NCBI RefSeq assembly: GCF_003966735.1
Contig: NZ_AP017378.1
Coordinates: 791,501-855,500, forward strand
Source of the DNA: Desulfovibrio ferrophilus
Lineage (GTDB): Bacteria; Desulfobacterota; Desulfovibrionia; Desulfovibrionales; Desulfovibrionaceae
Reading direction: 5' to 3'
DNA: 64,000 nucleotides
The position numbers and the translations under genes were made by a program. Positions 35,481 through 44,337 of this stretch are shown piece after piece (position 1 is the first letter of the stretch; each line of letters begins with the position of its first letter). The notes beneath the pieces were generated by a model. That model searched no databases. It saw nothing but the letters and a program-made list of their open reading frames with translations, and was not told where the DNA came from.

Positions 35481-37454
35481 ATGATAGAAGAACCAAAGGC
35501 TGAGATTCCCTTGGAGGCATTGACTGGGCTGTTGACGGCCCACGTTGATGTTATGAGTGGTTTGTCTTCTGGTCTTGCCGAGCTTGTCTCCAGCAGAGAG
35601 GAAGAGTTCCTTGGGTTGGGCGCCAGTTTGATGGAGTTCACCTCCCGGTCCCAATCCCTTGCGCAGAGCGCATCCGCATTGACCGAGCTTTGCTCTGGCG
35701 AGGAAATTGCTGAAAACACCTCGGCATTGTCCAATGAGCTGGCGAGTCTGTCGGCAATCTACAACTCTGAAGAAGCGAGGACCGGGCTTCAGGCCCTTGA
35801 GCGTGTCATGGGCTTGGTCTCCAATCTTGACGGTCAAGTCGTCGAGTTTGGTCGGATCATCAAAAGTTTGACCATGCTCGGGATATCGACTCGTATCGAG
35901 AGTGCCCGTCTGGGAGATCAGGGGCTTGGATTCAGCACCCTTGCCGATGATGTGGAAACCCTGGCCAACAAGATTGTTCAGGATTCGTCCTCCATTGCCG
36001 AAAAATCAAAATCTCTTGGCACGTTGCTCGAATCTGTTCGCCATCGTACCAGGGCTCTTTCCAGAGAGCAGGATGAATGCTCCGATGGTATTCTTTCGGA
36101 TATTGATTCCAGTCTGACCGCGTTGAACGAGATGATGGAGCGTTCCAGAACCGGAGCCAGCCATATTGCCCAGCGTAGTGAAATTGTGGCTGCCAACGTG
36201 GCTGAAGTCGTCTCTTCTCTCCAGTTCCATGACATTGTGCGTCAGCAGGTGGAACATATTGAAGAAGCCCTTGATGAGATGATTCTTCAGACCCGCGCTT
36301 CCATTGAACGTCCCGTTGTCTCGAATGAGAGTTCGACCGGCGAGGAGGTCCAGGAAGAGATTGCTCCCGATGTCGAAATTGTCAGCGAAGCCGACGAGCC
36401 GCAGCCGCCTTCCGGCAATGGCAATGGCAATGGGATGAAGGATATGGTGGGCTGGGTTGCCGACGTGTCCGAACTCCAGATCTCGCAACTGGATAATGCC
36501 AGTCAGCGTTTTGCCGCTGCGGTCGGCGGGTTGCGCGATGGTTTGGGGGGAATATCCGCTGCAGCAGGTGAAATCGGGACTGATGTTTCCGATATCCTTT
36601 CTGCAGGAGATAGACGTGACGGAGGGACCGTCATGGACCGCGTTGGCGCGAGCACCAAGGCGGTACTGGAGGCTATGGAAACTTTTTCGAAGAAGTCCGC
36701 TGAAATCGCCAACCTGATTGGTTCCGTGACCGGAACGGTTGCCGAGATGACGGAGTTTGTCAGCAACATTGAAGAGGTTGGATCGGAAATCGAATTGATT
36801 GCCTTGAATGCCAGCATCAAGGCTGCACACACTGGCGAAGAGGGAAAGGCTCTGGGCGTTTTGGCTCAGGCGATTCAACGGCTTTCCGTGGATGCCAGAG
36901 ACAGGACCCAGGCCGTGTCAGAAGTGCTGATGGAGATTGCCAACGCCTCTTCCGAGTTGGAGCGGGCTTCGGACACGACACAGAAGCAGGCTCTTATTGA
37001 TCAGTATGCCGAGCGCCAGCGGGAACTGATGGAATCCCTGAATGGACTATCCAGAAGATTGTCTGGAGCTGCCAGTGAGGTCCTTTCACTCTCGTCCGCT
37101 CTCGGCGCCGACATGAATGGGCTTGTGAACTCCATCCGCCTGGATGATGAAATCTGCCCAGGGCTGGACAGTGCCCGGCTTGCGCTGCGTGAGGTCGTTG
37201 ATGCTTCACGCCGGTTGGTCCCTGTCTCGGACGATGAAGGACGTCCAGCGCGCTTGAAGGAAATGTTGTCCCGATACACCATGGAAGCGGAGCGGTTGGT
37301 GCATGAATCCGCGTTTGGATTTGGGGGAGCAAATCCTGTCCTCAATCATGAGGACGAGGGCGAAGTCGAGTTGTTTGACGATGTGGAATTATTTGATGAA
37401 CAGGGCGATGAGGAACCGGCAGGTGAGGATTGGGATAACGTAGAGTTGTTCTGA
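35481..37454 (+). CDS. soluble protein with two tandem MCP-like signalling modules
   Basis: 657 residues, almost entirely helical, with no membrane segment, HAMP or sensory domain. Two modules each contain a receptor-hairpin-like tip: residues about 130-165 (LGISTRIESARLGDQG, then LADDVETLAN) and about 437-472 (IELIALNASIKAAHTGEEGK, then IQRLSVDARDR). An LQFHDIVRQQVEH helix ends the first module, and an acidic Pro/Gly-rich linker (about 280-320) separates them. The C-terminus repeats VELF at 629-632, 635-638 and 654-657, the last at the very end. It starts a che operon and probably presents signals to CheA. What it senses is unknown. Confidence 0.8.
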   Translation: MIEEPKAEIPLEALTGLLTAHVDVMSGLSSGLAELVSSREEEFLGLGASLMEFTSRSQSLAQSASALTELCSGEEIAENTSALSNELASLSAIYNSEEARTGLQALERVMGLVSNLDGQVVEFGRIIKSLTMLGISTRIESARLGDQGLGFSTLADDVETLANKIVQDSSSIAEKSKSLGTLLESVRHRTRALSREQDECSDGILSDIDSSLTALNEMMERSRTGASHIAQRSEIVAANVAEVVSSLQFHDIVRQQVEHIEEALDEMILQTRASIERPVVSNESSTGEEVQEEIAPDVEIVSEADEPQPPSGNGNGNGMKDMVGWVADVSELQISQLDNASQRFAAAVGGLRDGLGGISAAAGEIGTDVSDILSAGDRRDGGTVMDRVGASTKAVLEAMETFSKKSAEIANLIGSVTGTVAEMTEFVSNIEEVGSEIELIALNASIKAAHTGEEGKALGVLAQAIQRLSVDARDRTQAVSEVLMEIANASSELERASDTTQKQALIDQYAERQRELMESLNGLSRRLSGAASEVLSLSSALGADMNGLVNSIRLDDEICPGLDSARLALREVVDASRRLVPVSDDEGRPARLKEMLSRYTMEAERLVHESAFGFGGANPVLNHEDEGEVELFDDVELFDEQGDEEPAGEDWDNVELF

Positions 37455-37479
37455 TCTTAATCCGTACGAAGGAGGACTC

Positions 37480-37803
37480 ATGGCAAAATATGATATGATT
37501 GGTGCCGGGCCCGAGGGGACTTTGGTCTTGTCGGGCGAATGGACCATTGAGAGTGCCTCCATGCTCAAGCAGGCCTTTCAGGAAGCCCTTGAGCGTTTTG
37601 AAGAACTCGCGTTGGATCTTTCGGGCGTGGATCGAGCTGATTTGATTTTTTTGCAAACAGTTTGCGCCGCTCAGGCTGAATTGAAGAGTAAAGGCAAGAA
37701 CTTGAAGGCGGCAGGCTCGACTTCAGCTGCAGTGGAAGAGCTCGCAGGGACCGCCGGATTTCTAATGGGCAGCGTTGATAATTGCTTTTGGAGGAGAAGT
37801 TAG
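37480..37803 (+). CDS. STAS-domain protein
   Basis: 107-residue STAS-fold protein (LALDLSGVDRADLIFLQTVC as the core loop). The serine that is phosphorylated in SpoIIAA-type antagonists (DSSG) is replaced here (ADLI), so it is probably a binding module and not a kinase substrate. Such proteins often sit in chemosensory operons. GGAGGA is in its leader, and it ends directly at the cheY start codon. Confidence 0.85.
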   Translation: MAKYDMIGAGPEGTLVLSGEWTIESASMLKQAFQEALERFEELALDLSGVDRADLIFLQTVCAAQAELKSKGKNLKAAGSTSAAVEELAGTAGFLMGSVDNCFWRRS

Positions 37804-38163
37804 ATGGCTTTGATAATGACCGTTGATGATTCCGCCAGCGTTAGGCAGATGGTGAGTTTTACCTTGAAGAATGCCGGGCACGAAGTGATCGAGGCTTGCG
37901 ACGGCAAGGATGCCTTGAGCAAGCTCTCGGGCCCCATCAAGATGGTGATCACCGACTTGAATATGCCGAATATGGACGGCATTACCCTGATCAAGAATGT
38001 CAGGGCCAATGCCTCCTACAAGTTTGTCCCCATTATCATGCTGACGACGGAATCCCAGGCATCGAAGAAACAGGAAGGCAAATCCGCCGGAGCCACGGGT
38101 TGGGTCGTGAAACCCTTCAAGCCCGAGCAATTGCTGGCTGTGGTGAAAAAGGTGCTCAGATAG
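37804..38163 (+). CDS. cheY: CheY-type single-domain response regulator
   Basis: 119 residues: acidic pocket VDDSAS near residues 8-9, phospho-acceptor Asp near residue 51 in VITDLNMPNMDG, switch Thr in MLTTES and Lys in VVKPFKPEQ. It has no output domain, so it acts by protein binding (flagellar switch or another target). It abuts the STAS gene without any gap. Confidence 0.93.
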   Translation: MALIMTVDDSASVRQMVSFTLKNAGHEVIEACDGKDALSKLSGPIKMVITDLNMPNMDGITLIKNVRANASYKFVPIIMLTTESQASKKQEGKSAGATGWVVKPFKPEQLLAVVKKVLR

Positions 38164-38252
38164 CTTGTACTGAGAGTGGGCGGGGCATTTCCCCACGGGT
38201 AACTCCCGTATGCGAGCCATGTGCGTGATGAGATTTCCAGGGAGATTTGGAT

Positions 38253-40352
38253 ATGTCGCAGGATGATATCAATCGCCAAGCGTTTCTTGAAGAAGCCAAT
38301 GAACTGCTGGCAGAACTGGAAACGGCCTTGCTGGAACTTGAAGATACGCCGGAGGATTCCGAGCTTGTCGATCGAGTCTTTCGTGCGATGCATACCATCA
38401 AAGGCTCCGGTGCCATGTTCGGGTTTGACGATGTTGCGCATTTTACGCACGACGTGGAAACCGTTTTTGATATGGTCCGCGGGGGCGATGTTCCAGTCTC
38501 CAAGGAACTGCTTGATCTGACTTTGGGCGCACGGGATCACATTCTGGAATTACTCGAGGATGACACCGGAAAGGCTGCAGGATCCCCCCAATCCAAAGCC
38601 ATTATCGCGGGATTGCGTAATCTGTCCGGGATGGGCAGTGGTACCGATTCTGTCGAACGGCCTGAGGTCGCTCAGGATGATTCCGGCGATTCCGATTCCG
38701 TTGTCACCTATCGAGTGCGCTTCAAACCCGAGCAGGGTGTCTTCAGTTCAGGGACAAACCCTCTGGCTTTGATCGAGGAATTGACCGAAATGGGCATGCA
38801 TCAGGTTGTTGCTCATATCGAAAATATCCCGCCCCTTTCGGAATTGGATCCTGAAGACTGCCATGTCTGGTGGGATGTCGTGCTGGCCACGGATAAGGGT
38901 GAAGACGGGATTCGTGACGTGTTCATCTTTGTGGAAGACGATTGCGAATTGATGATTCAGACCATCGACAAGCTGGGGGCACTGGAAAACGATACCAGTT
39001 ACAAGCGTCTGGGCGAAATTCTGGTGGAGCGTGGCGATCTGACTCAGGACGACCTGAAGGGTGTGCTGGGCGAACAGAAGCGCCTGGGGGATTTGCTGAC
39101 CGAAGCCGGAGTCGTCTCCGAGGAGCAGATTCAATCTGCGTTGGCCGAGCAGCATGCCGTGCAGTCGATGCGCAAGGTCAAGAAAGAACAGACTACAGCT
39201 TCCAGCATTCGTGTGGCCGCTGACAAGCTCGACTATCTGGTGGATCTGGTGGGTGAACTGGTGATTGTGCAGGCTCAGATCACCCAGGTTGCCGGAGAAA
39301 AGAGCGATCAGGAATTTATTGAGCTCGCCGAGGAGCTTGAGCGGTTGACCGACGAGTTACGTGACTCGACGCTGTCGGTGCGTATGCTGCCCATTGGCTC
39401 TACGTTCTCCAAGTTTCGGCGTTTGGTCAGGGATTTGTCCGACGAGTTGGGCAAGAAGATTGAGTTGACCACCAGCGGGGCGGAAACCGAACTGGACAAG
39501 ACCGTTATCGAGCGTTTGAACGACCCGTTGGTTCATCTGCTGCGTAATTCCATTGATCATGGCATTGAGCCTCCTGAAATCAGGGACGCCGCGGGTAAAC
39601 CGACTGCAGGTACTATTTTTCTTTCCGCAGAACATGCGGGAGGTGAGGTCCTGATCACCATCAAGGATGATGGGGCGGGGATGGATAGCAATACCATCCT
39701 GGCCAAAGGGGTTGAGCGCGGGCTGGTGCCCAAGGATGCCGACCTGAGCGATAAGGACATCTTCAATCTGATTTTTGCCCCCGGATTCTCTACTGCGAAT
39801 AAGGTCACCAGTGTCTCTGGTCGCGGAGTGGGCATGGACGTTGTCAAGCGCGGCATCGATGCCCTGCGCGGGTCCATCGATGTGGATAGCAAGCGTGGCG
39901 AAGGGACGGTGATTACCGTGCGGCTGCCTTTGACCCTGGCCATTATCGACGGTCTGCAGATCAAGGTGGAGGATGAGCATTATGTGATTCCCCTGTCCTT
40001 GGTGGAGGAATGCGTCGAACTCATGCAGACCGAGGAAGAACGGGCCCGTGAACAACAGGTGCTCAACCTGCGTGGCGACATTGTTCCTTATATCCGTTTG
40101 CGTGATTGGTTTACCGTGCCTGGAATTGCTCCCGAGATTGAGCAGGTTGTGGTCACCGGATTTGATGGAAGTCGAATCGGGATTGTGGTGGATAACGTCA
40201 TTGGCGAACACCAGACCGTGATCAAGAGTCTGGGCCGTGTCTATCGTGATGTGGATGGCATCTCCGGGGCGACCATCAAGGGGGATGGGTCCATGGCGCT
40301 GATTCTGGACGTGCCTCAAATTATCCGCACTGCGTCCGCAAGTCGGATTTGA
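38253..40352 (+). CDS. cheA: chemotaxis histidine kinase CheA with helical insert
   Basis: 699 residues. P1/Hpt with phospho-His47 in MHTIKGSGAMFGF; a variable region with a probable P2-like fold; then at about 250-300 two repeats (LGEILVERGDLTQDDLKGVL and LGDLLTEAGVVSEEQIQSAL) that resemble the MshEN/GspE N-terminal motif; P3 dimerisation (SIRVAADKLDYLVDLVGELV); P4 kinase (LRNSIDHGIE, DDGAGM, GRGVGMD); and P5 CheW-like regulatory domain. The extra repeats are not part of E. coli CheA. AGGGAG is eight bases before ATG 38253. Confidence 0.95.
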   Translation: MSQDDINRQAFLEEANELLAELETALLELEDTPEDSELVDRVFRAMHTIKGSGAMFGFDDVAHFTHDVETVFDMVRGGDVPVSKELLDLTLGARDHILELLEDDTGKAAGSPQSKAIIAGLRNLSGMGSGTDSVERPEVAQDDSGDSDSVVTYRVRFKPEQGVFSSGTNPLALIEELTEMGMHQVVAHIENIPPLSELDPEDCHVWWDVVLATDKGEDGIRDVFIFVEDDCELMIQTIDKLGALENDTSYKRLGEILVERGDLTQDDLKGVLGEQKRLGDLLTEAGVVSEEQIQSALAEQHAVQSMRKVKKEQTTASSIRVAADKLDYLVDLVGELVIVQAQITQVAGEKSDQEFIELAEELERLTDELRDSTLSVRMLPIGSTFSKFRRLVRDLSDELGKKIELTTSGAETELDKTVIERLNDPLVHLLRNSIDHGIEPPEIRDAAGKPTAGTIFLSAEHAGGEVLITIKDDGAGMDSNTILAKGVERGLVPKDADLSDKDIFNLIFAPGFSTANKVTSVSGRGVGMDVVKRGIDALRGSIDVDSKRGEGTVITVRLPLTLAIIDGLQIKVEDEHYVIPLSLVEECVELMQTEEERAREQQVLNLRGDIVPYIRLRDWFTVPGIAPEIEQVVVTGFDGSRIGIVVDNVIGEHQTVIKSLGRVYRDVDGISGATIKGDGSMALILDVPQIIRTASASRI

Positions 40353-40363
40353 CGGAGGCGACG

Positions 40364-41254
40364 ATGACAGCATTGGAGTCCTCTTCCTCCACCCACGCAG
40401 CCGGAACGAATTCTCTGTGCCCGACCAGGGCTCGCTCCATGAGTGACAAGGATTTCAAGCGCTTTGCCGAGTTCATCCACGAGGAATGCGGTATCAAGCT
40501 GCCTCCTTCCAAAAAGACCATGCTTGAAGCGCGTTTGCAGAAAAGGCTGCGTGCGTTGGGATATGGGGATTACAGGGAGTATTGCGAATTTCTGTTCACT
40601 CCAGAGGGTATGGAATGTGAACTGTGCAACCTGATTGATCAGGTCACTACGAATACCACGGATTTCTTCCGTGAGCCCAAGCATTTCGAGTATCTGTATT
40701 CAACGCTGCTGCCTAAGTGGATGGCGCGGCAGGGCGCCCAGCGCGCGCTCAACATCTGGAGCGCTGGTTGTTCCATCGGAGCCGAACCCTATACCATGGC
40801 CTGTGTGTTGTCCGACTTCAAGGAGAAGTACTCGCAATTTCGCTTCCGCATCCTGGCGACGGACATCTCCAACGAGGTGTTGGGAAAGGCGGCCCGCGGC
40901 ATTTACACGCAGGAGCAGGCAAGGGGGGTTCCCGGAAACACCCTGCGCAAGTATTTCATGCGTAGCAAGGATCGCAGCAAGAAGCTCGTTCGTGTGGCCC
41001 CGGAGATTCGGAGGCAGGTTGAATTCAGGCAACTGAACTTCATGGAGTCGTTCAAATTTCGCGAGCCCAAGGATATTATTTTTTGCCGTAATGTGATCAT
41101 TTATTTCGACAAGCCCACCCAGGCCGGTTTGATGAAGAAGTTCTGTGCGAACCTAAAACCCGGTGGGTATTTGTTCATTGGCCATTCGGAAAGTCTGGCC
41201 GGTCAGTCTCTGCCACTGGAACAGGTGGCTCCGACGATCTATAGAAAATCCTGA
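40364..41254 (+). CDS. cheR: chemotaxis protein methyltransferase CheR
   Basis: 296 residues. The N-terminal helical domain ([20 protein letters not shown]) and the SAM-binding domain ([38 protein letters not shown]) match CheR. It methylates receptor glutamates with S-adenosylmethionine. GGAGG lies six bases before ATG 40364, just after the cheA stop. Confidence 0.95.
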   Translation: MTALESSSSTHAAGTNSLCPTRARSMSDKDFKRFAEFIHEECGIKLPPSKKTMLEARLQKRLRALGYGDYREYCEFLFTPEGMECELCNLIDQVTTNTTDFFREPKHFEYLYSTLLPKWMARQGAQRALNIWSAGCSIGAEPYTMACVLSDFKEKYSQFRFRILATDISNEVLGKAARGIYTQEQARGVPGNTLRKYFMRSKDRSKKLVRVAPEIRRQVEFRQLNFMESFKFREPKDIIFCRNVIIYFDKPTQAGLMKKFCANLKPGGYLFIGHSESLAGQSLPLEQVAPTIYRKS

Positions 41255-41282
41255 CGGAGCCTGGCTTGTCATGGGGAGATGT

Positions 41283-42359
41283 ATGGGAAAGAAAATCAAG
41301 GTTCTCATTGTTGATGACTCGGCTGTGGTGCGCAACACCATGGCCGATTTGATCTCTTCCGACCCAGAGCTTGAGGTGATGGATACTGCTGCCGACCCTT
41401 TTGTGGCAGCGAAGAAAATGGAGATCGAGGTTCCCGACGTGATTACTCTGGACGTCGAGATGCCCCGCATGGACGGACTGACTTTTCTCAAGAAAATCAT
41501 GAGCCAGCATCCCATTCCGGTGGTGATGTGTTCTACCTTGACTGAAAAAGGTTCCGAAACCCTGATGCGTGCTCTTGAATACGGAGCCGTGGATATTATT
41601 CAGAAGCCGAAACTGGGCACCAAACAGTTTTTGGAAGAATCCAGAATTCGCATCACCGATGCCGTTAAGGCTGCGGCCCGGGTCAAGGTGGAAAAGCTGA
41701 GAGTCCGCAAGAAGATCAAGATTCAGCCCAAATTGTCGGCTGATGCCGTGATCGATGGGCCCGCCCCCAAGATGAATAAGCTGCAGACCACGGAAAAGGT
41801 TGTGGCTGTGGGGGCTTCAACCGGCGGAACCGAGGCGTTACGTATCTTTTTGGAAGCCTTGCCCCGCAACTGTCCTGGGGTGGTCATTGTTCAGCACATG
41901 CCAGAAATGTTCACAGCGGCCTTTGCCCAGCGCCTGGACTCCACCTGCATGATCAAGGTCAAGGAAGCCGCCGACGGAGATACGGTGCTTCCCGGGCAAG
42001 CCCTTATCGCCCCTGGGAATAAGCATATGCTGTTGAAACGGAGTGGGGCACGTTATTATGTCGAGCTCAAGGATGGTCCGCTGGTGCGTCGCCATCGACC
42101 CAGTGTGGATGTGCTGTTCCGTTCATCTGCGAGGTATGGCGGCAGCAATATTCTGGGTGTGATCATGACGGGCATGGGCGACGACGGCGCCGTTGGTATG
42201 AAAGAAATGAAGGACGCAGGGGCCTATAATATCGCTCAAGATGAGGCAAGTTGTGTGGTCTATGGCATGCCCGGTGAGGCCGTGAAGGCTGGCGGTGTGG
42301 ACAAGATTATGCCCTTGGAAGCAATTGCGCCGGAGGTTGTGCGATTGGGGGCAAGTTAG
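41283..42359 (+). CDS. cheB: chemotaxis methylesterase/glutamine deamidase CheB
   Basis: 358 residues: receiver domain ([11 protein letters not shown], phospho-Asp in [10 protein letters not shown], Lys in QKPK) and C-terminal esterase with the triad Ser in [11 protein letters not shown], His in VQHMPEMF and Asp in [11 protein letters not shown]. It demethylates receptors when phosphorylated by CheA. GGAG lies a few bases before the ATG. It is the last gene of the operon and a terminator follows. No cheW or cheD is present. Confidence 0.96.
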   Translation: MGKKIKVLIVDDSAVVRNTMADLISSDPELEVMDTAADPFVAAKKMEIEVPDVITLDVEMPRMDGLTFLKKIMSQHPIPVVMCSTLTEKGSETLMRALEYGAVDIIQKPKLGTKQFLEESRIRITDAVKAAARVKVEKLRVRKKIKIQPKLSADAVIDGPAPKMNKLQTTEKVVAVGASTGGTEALRIFLEALPRNCPGVVIVQHMPEMFTAAFAQRLDSTCMIKVKEAADGDTVLPGQALIAPGNKHMLLKRSGARYYVELKDGPLVRRHRPSVDVLFRSSARYGGSNILGVIMTGMGDDGAVGMKEMKDAGAYNIAQDEASCVVYGMPGEAVKAGGVDKIMPLEAIAPEVVRLGAS

Positions 42360-42386
42360 CCTGATCTGTTGAATGACACTGATCAC

Positions 42387-42416
42387 GCCGTCTGGAGATT
42401 CTTCAGGCGGCTTTTT
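42387..42416 (+). terminator. intrinsic terminator of the che operon
   Basis: A hairpin of about 10 bp (GCCGTCTGGA with TTCAGGCGGC, including G-T pairs, 42387-42411) followed by TTTTT. Confidence 0.85.
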
Positions 42417-42430
42417 GCTGGTTTTCAGGG

Positions 42431-42778
42431 CTATTTCTTTTTGCCGTCGTTGTGGCGGTAGACCAGGACCTGCACCTGTTCGCGCACCACCAGTCCTTCG
42501 CCGATCATCTCGTCGAGCAGCGGCAGGAAATCGTCTATCTTGCTGGGCTCGTCCACGATTTCGGTAATAATGGGCAAGTCTTCGGACAGGCGCAGTATCT
42601 TCGAGGTGTGAACTCGGCTGTTGGCGCCGAAGCCTGCTATACCCCGTAGTACCGTAGCTCCGGCAAAGCCGCTCTTGCGGGCTTGCTCCACGATGGCTTC
42701 GTGCACCGGACGGCCCTTGTAATGGTCGTTTTCACCGGTGTAAATCCTCAGCCGCTCAGCATTTTTTGGTAGCTGCAT
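42431..42778 (-). CDS. DUF190 family protein
   Basis: 115 residues matching DUF190 (RLRIYTGENDHYKGRPVHEAIVEQ trimmed to its core YTGENDHYKGRP, GATVLRGIAGFG, ITEIVDEPSKI). The family has a PII/ferredoxin-like fold and its genes commonly accompany crcB, as here. A regulatory role for the fluoride channel is possible but unproven. AGGAG lies nine bases before ATG 42778. A longer reading of this frame upstream is a shadow of crcB. Confidence 0.88.
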   Translation of the reverse strand: MQLPKNAERLRIYTGENDHYKGRPVHEAIVEQARKSGFAGATVLRGIAGFGANSRVHTSKILRLSEDLPIITEIVDEPSKIDDFLPLLDEMIGEGLVVREQVQVLVYRHNDGKKK

Positions 42779-42807
42779 GGTATTGTTCTCCTGCGAAGTC
42801 CTTGGCT

Positions 42808-43185
42808 TTATGGAACCAGCCGTGCCAACTTGAGCCCGGCGAACAGTACGGCAAAGCCAATCAGGTTCTGTCCCGTGATGTTCACGACTGCAAAGATCCA
42901 TTGTCCTGCACGCATCAGGGCAACGGATTCGAAGGCAAATGTGGAAAAGGTGGTGAACGCCCCCATGAAGCCGGTCAGGACGATGACCCTGGCTTGTGGC
43001 CCGAAGGCAGCACGTTCTTCCAGTATCCCCCAGACCAGGCCGAAGAGCAGACAACCCAGCATGTTGACCGCAAAGGTTCCGAGCGGGAACGAGCCCCCGG
43101 CCCAGCGTTGGACCAATCCTGCCAGTCCATAGCGCGAAAGGGCACCGGCTCCTCCGGCAAGGGCGATGAGCACAAGTTTCTGCAC
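42808..43185 (-). CDS. crcB: fluoride channel CrcB/Fluc
   Basis: 125-residue, four-helix inner-membrane fluoride exporter. [29 protein letters not shown] and [16 protein letters not shown] are the family pore motifs; the last includes the phenylalanine box. Dual-topology homodimers are known for one-gene Fluc. The GTG start at 43185 is set by GGAGGA eight bases upstream and the normal length. I saw no crcB-type fluoride riboswitch in the 90-base spacer. Confidence 0.93.
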   Translation of the reverse strand: MQKLVLIALAGGAGALSRYGLAGLVQRWAGGSFPLGTFAVNMLGCLLFGLVWGILEERAAFGPQARVIVLTGFMGAFTTFSTFAFESVALMRAGQWIFAVVNITGQNLIGFAVLFAGLKLARLVP

Positions 43186-43275
43186 GCGCGTGTTCCTCCA
43201 TGCGCCGTTGCGGTTTCGCCCGGGACGGTTTACCCTTGGAAAAACAGCCCCTAAGCGGGTGAGGGGAGCATTTCC

Positions 43276-43899
43276 ATGCCGATGGAGACGGAACTCAAAT
43301 ATCTCGGCGTGAACCTGGACGACGTGCGCCACAGGCTACAGGCTTTGGGCGCGGATTTCCAGGGAAAGCGCTTTGAATCCAATATCGTGTTTGACGATGA
43401 GCAGCGTTCCCTCAAGGGGCGTGGTATTCTGGTGCGCCTGCGTGACGACGGGCGGCGGATTCTGACGTTGAAACGACCTCCTGCGGGACCCGTTCCTGAG
43501 GGCGTCAAGGCCTGGGACGAACATGAAACCAGGATTGACGATCCCGGGGTTATCGAAACGTTGTTGGGGACTCTGGGTTACGCTCCGGCTTTTTCCTATG
43601 AGAAAGTCCGTGAGGAGTGGATCTTGGAGGGCTGTCATATCTGTCTGGACCAGATGCCTTTTGGCGACTTCCTGGAGATCGAAGGTGATCCTCTTGCCAT
43701 CCCGGTTGCTGCCTCTGCTCTGGGTGTGAAATCCTGTGAGGCTTCTACCAAGAATTACCATCAGCTCAATCGCGAGCATCGCGAAGCCGTCGGCCTTGAA
43801 CCACGGGAGAGCTTTGTTTTTGATTCCGATAAAAAAAAGGCTCTGCTGGCTCAATTGTCCAAGGCTTCAGAATCTGGACAAATCCCCCACAGGTCTTAG
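43276..43899 (+). CDS. CYTH domain protein (class IV adenylate cyclase-like)
   Basis: 207-residue CYTH-fold protein. The N-terminal METELKYLG contains the family ExExK metal/phosphate motif; further charged tunnel residues occur in [24 protein letters not shown] and FLEIEGDP. CyaB-type members make cAMP, others hydrolyse inorganic or thiamine triphosphate; the sequence does not decide. GAGGGGAG precedes ATG 43276. It is divergent from crcB. Confidence 0.85.
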   Translation: MPMETELKYLGVNLDDVRHRLQALGADFQGKRFESNIVFDDEQRSLKGRGILVRLRDDGRRILTLKRPPAGPVPEGVKAWDEHETRIDDPGVIETLLGTLGYAPAFSYEKVREEWILEGCHICLDQMPFGDFLEIEGDPLAIPVAASALGVKSCEASTKNYHQLNREHREAVGLEPRESFVFDSDKKKALLAQLSKASESGQIPHRS

Positions 43900-43927
43900 T
43901 TCTGGGGGTGGTTTCAATGTTTTTCTC

Positions 43928-43956
43928 TTGTGGTGACCGGTTGGTTGACGTATTCT
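43928..43956 (+). promoter_or_regulatory. possible promoter of clpS-clpA
   Basis: TTGTGG (43928-43933) and TATTCT (43951-43956) with a 17-base spacer, 70 bases before the clpS start. A moderate match only. Confidence 0.35.
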
Positions 43957-44025
43957 GTTTGTAATGGAGGAATTCCCGTTTCCCAAGGTGGGGCGGGGCT
44001 TCCTGTAACGTAGGAGGAGTCCACG

Positions 44026-44337
44026 GTGGCGGATCCTTTCGCGCGGCCCGGGGAACCGGGTGTCTATATCGAGGATGAGGTTCGCGAGCCGCGTAAGTAC
44101 AAGGTGCTGCTGCACAACGACGACTACACGACCATGGAGTTTGTCGTTCGCGTCCTGACAGCCGTGTTTTCCAAGTCCGAGGTCGAGGCCATGGATATCA
44201 TGCTCAAGATCCACAATGAAGGCATCGGCGTTTGCGGCATTTTCACGGCAGAGGTTGCGGAAACCAAGGTTGCCCTTGTGCGGCAGTTGGCTGCCCGAGA
44301 TGGATTTCCTCTCAAGTGTACAATGGAAGAGGTGTAG
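44026..44337 (+). CDS. clpS: ATP-dependent Clp protease adaptor ClpS
   Basis: 103 residues with the ClpS core: YKVLLHNDDYTTMEFVVRVL, with the N-degron-binding Asn-Asp-Asp and Met, and a C-terminal VRQLAARDGFPLKCTMEE. It binds proteins with N-terminal Leu, Phe, Tyr or Trp and delivers them to ClpA. The GTG start has AGGAGGAG upstream. The stop is immediately followed by the clpA ATG. Confidence 0.95.
   Translation: MADPFARPGEPGVYIEDEVREPRKYKVLLHNDDYTTMEFVVRVLTAVFSKSEVEAMDIMLKIHNEGIGVCGIFTAEVAETKVALVRQLAARDGFPLKCTMEEV

Noticed and set aside
42779-43201. Long N-terminal extension of the DUF190 frame
   Set aside because: It runs through crcB in another frame. DUF190 proteins begin near the chosen ATG, which has AGGAG upstream.
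43186-43275. Fluoride riboswitch upstream of crcB
   Set aside because: I looked for the crcB-motif core in this spacer on the minus strand and found no matching pseudoknot or conserved segments.
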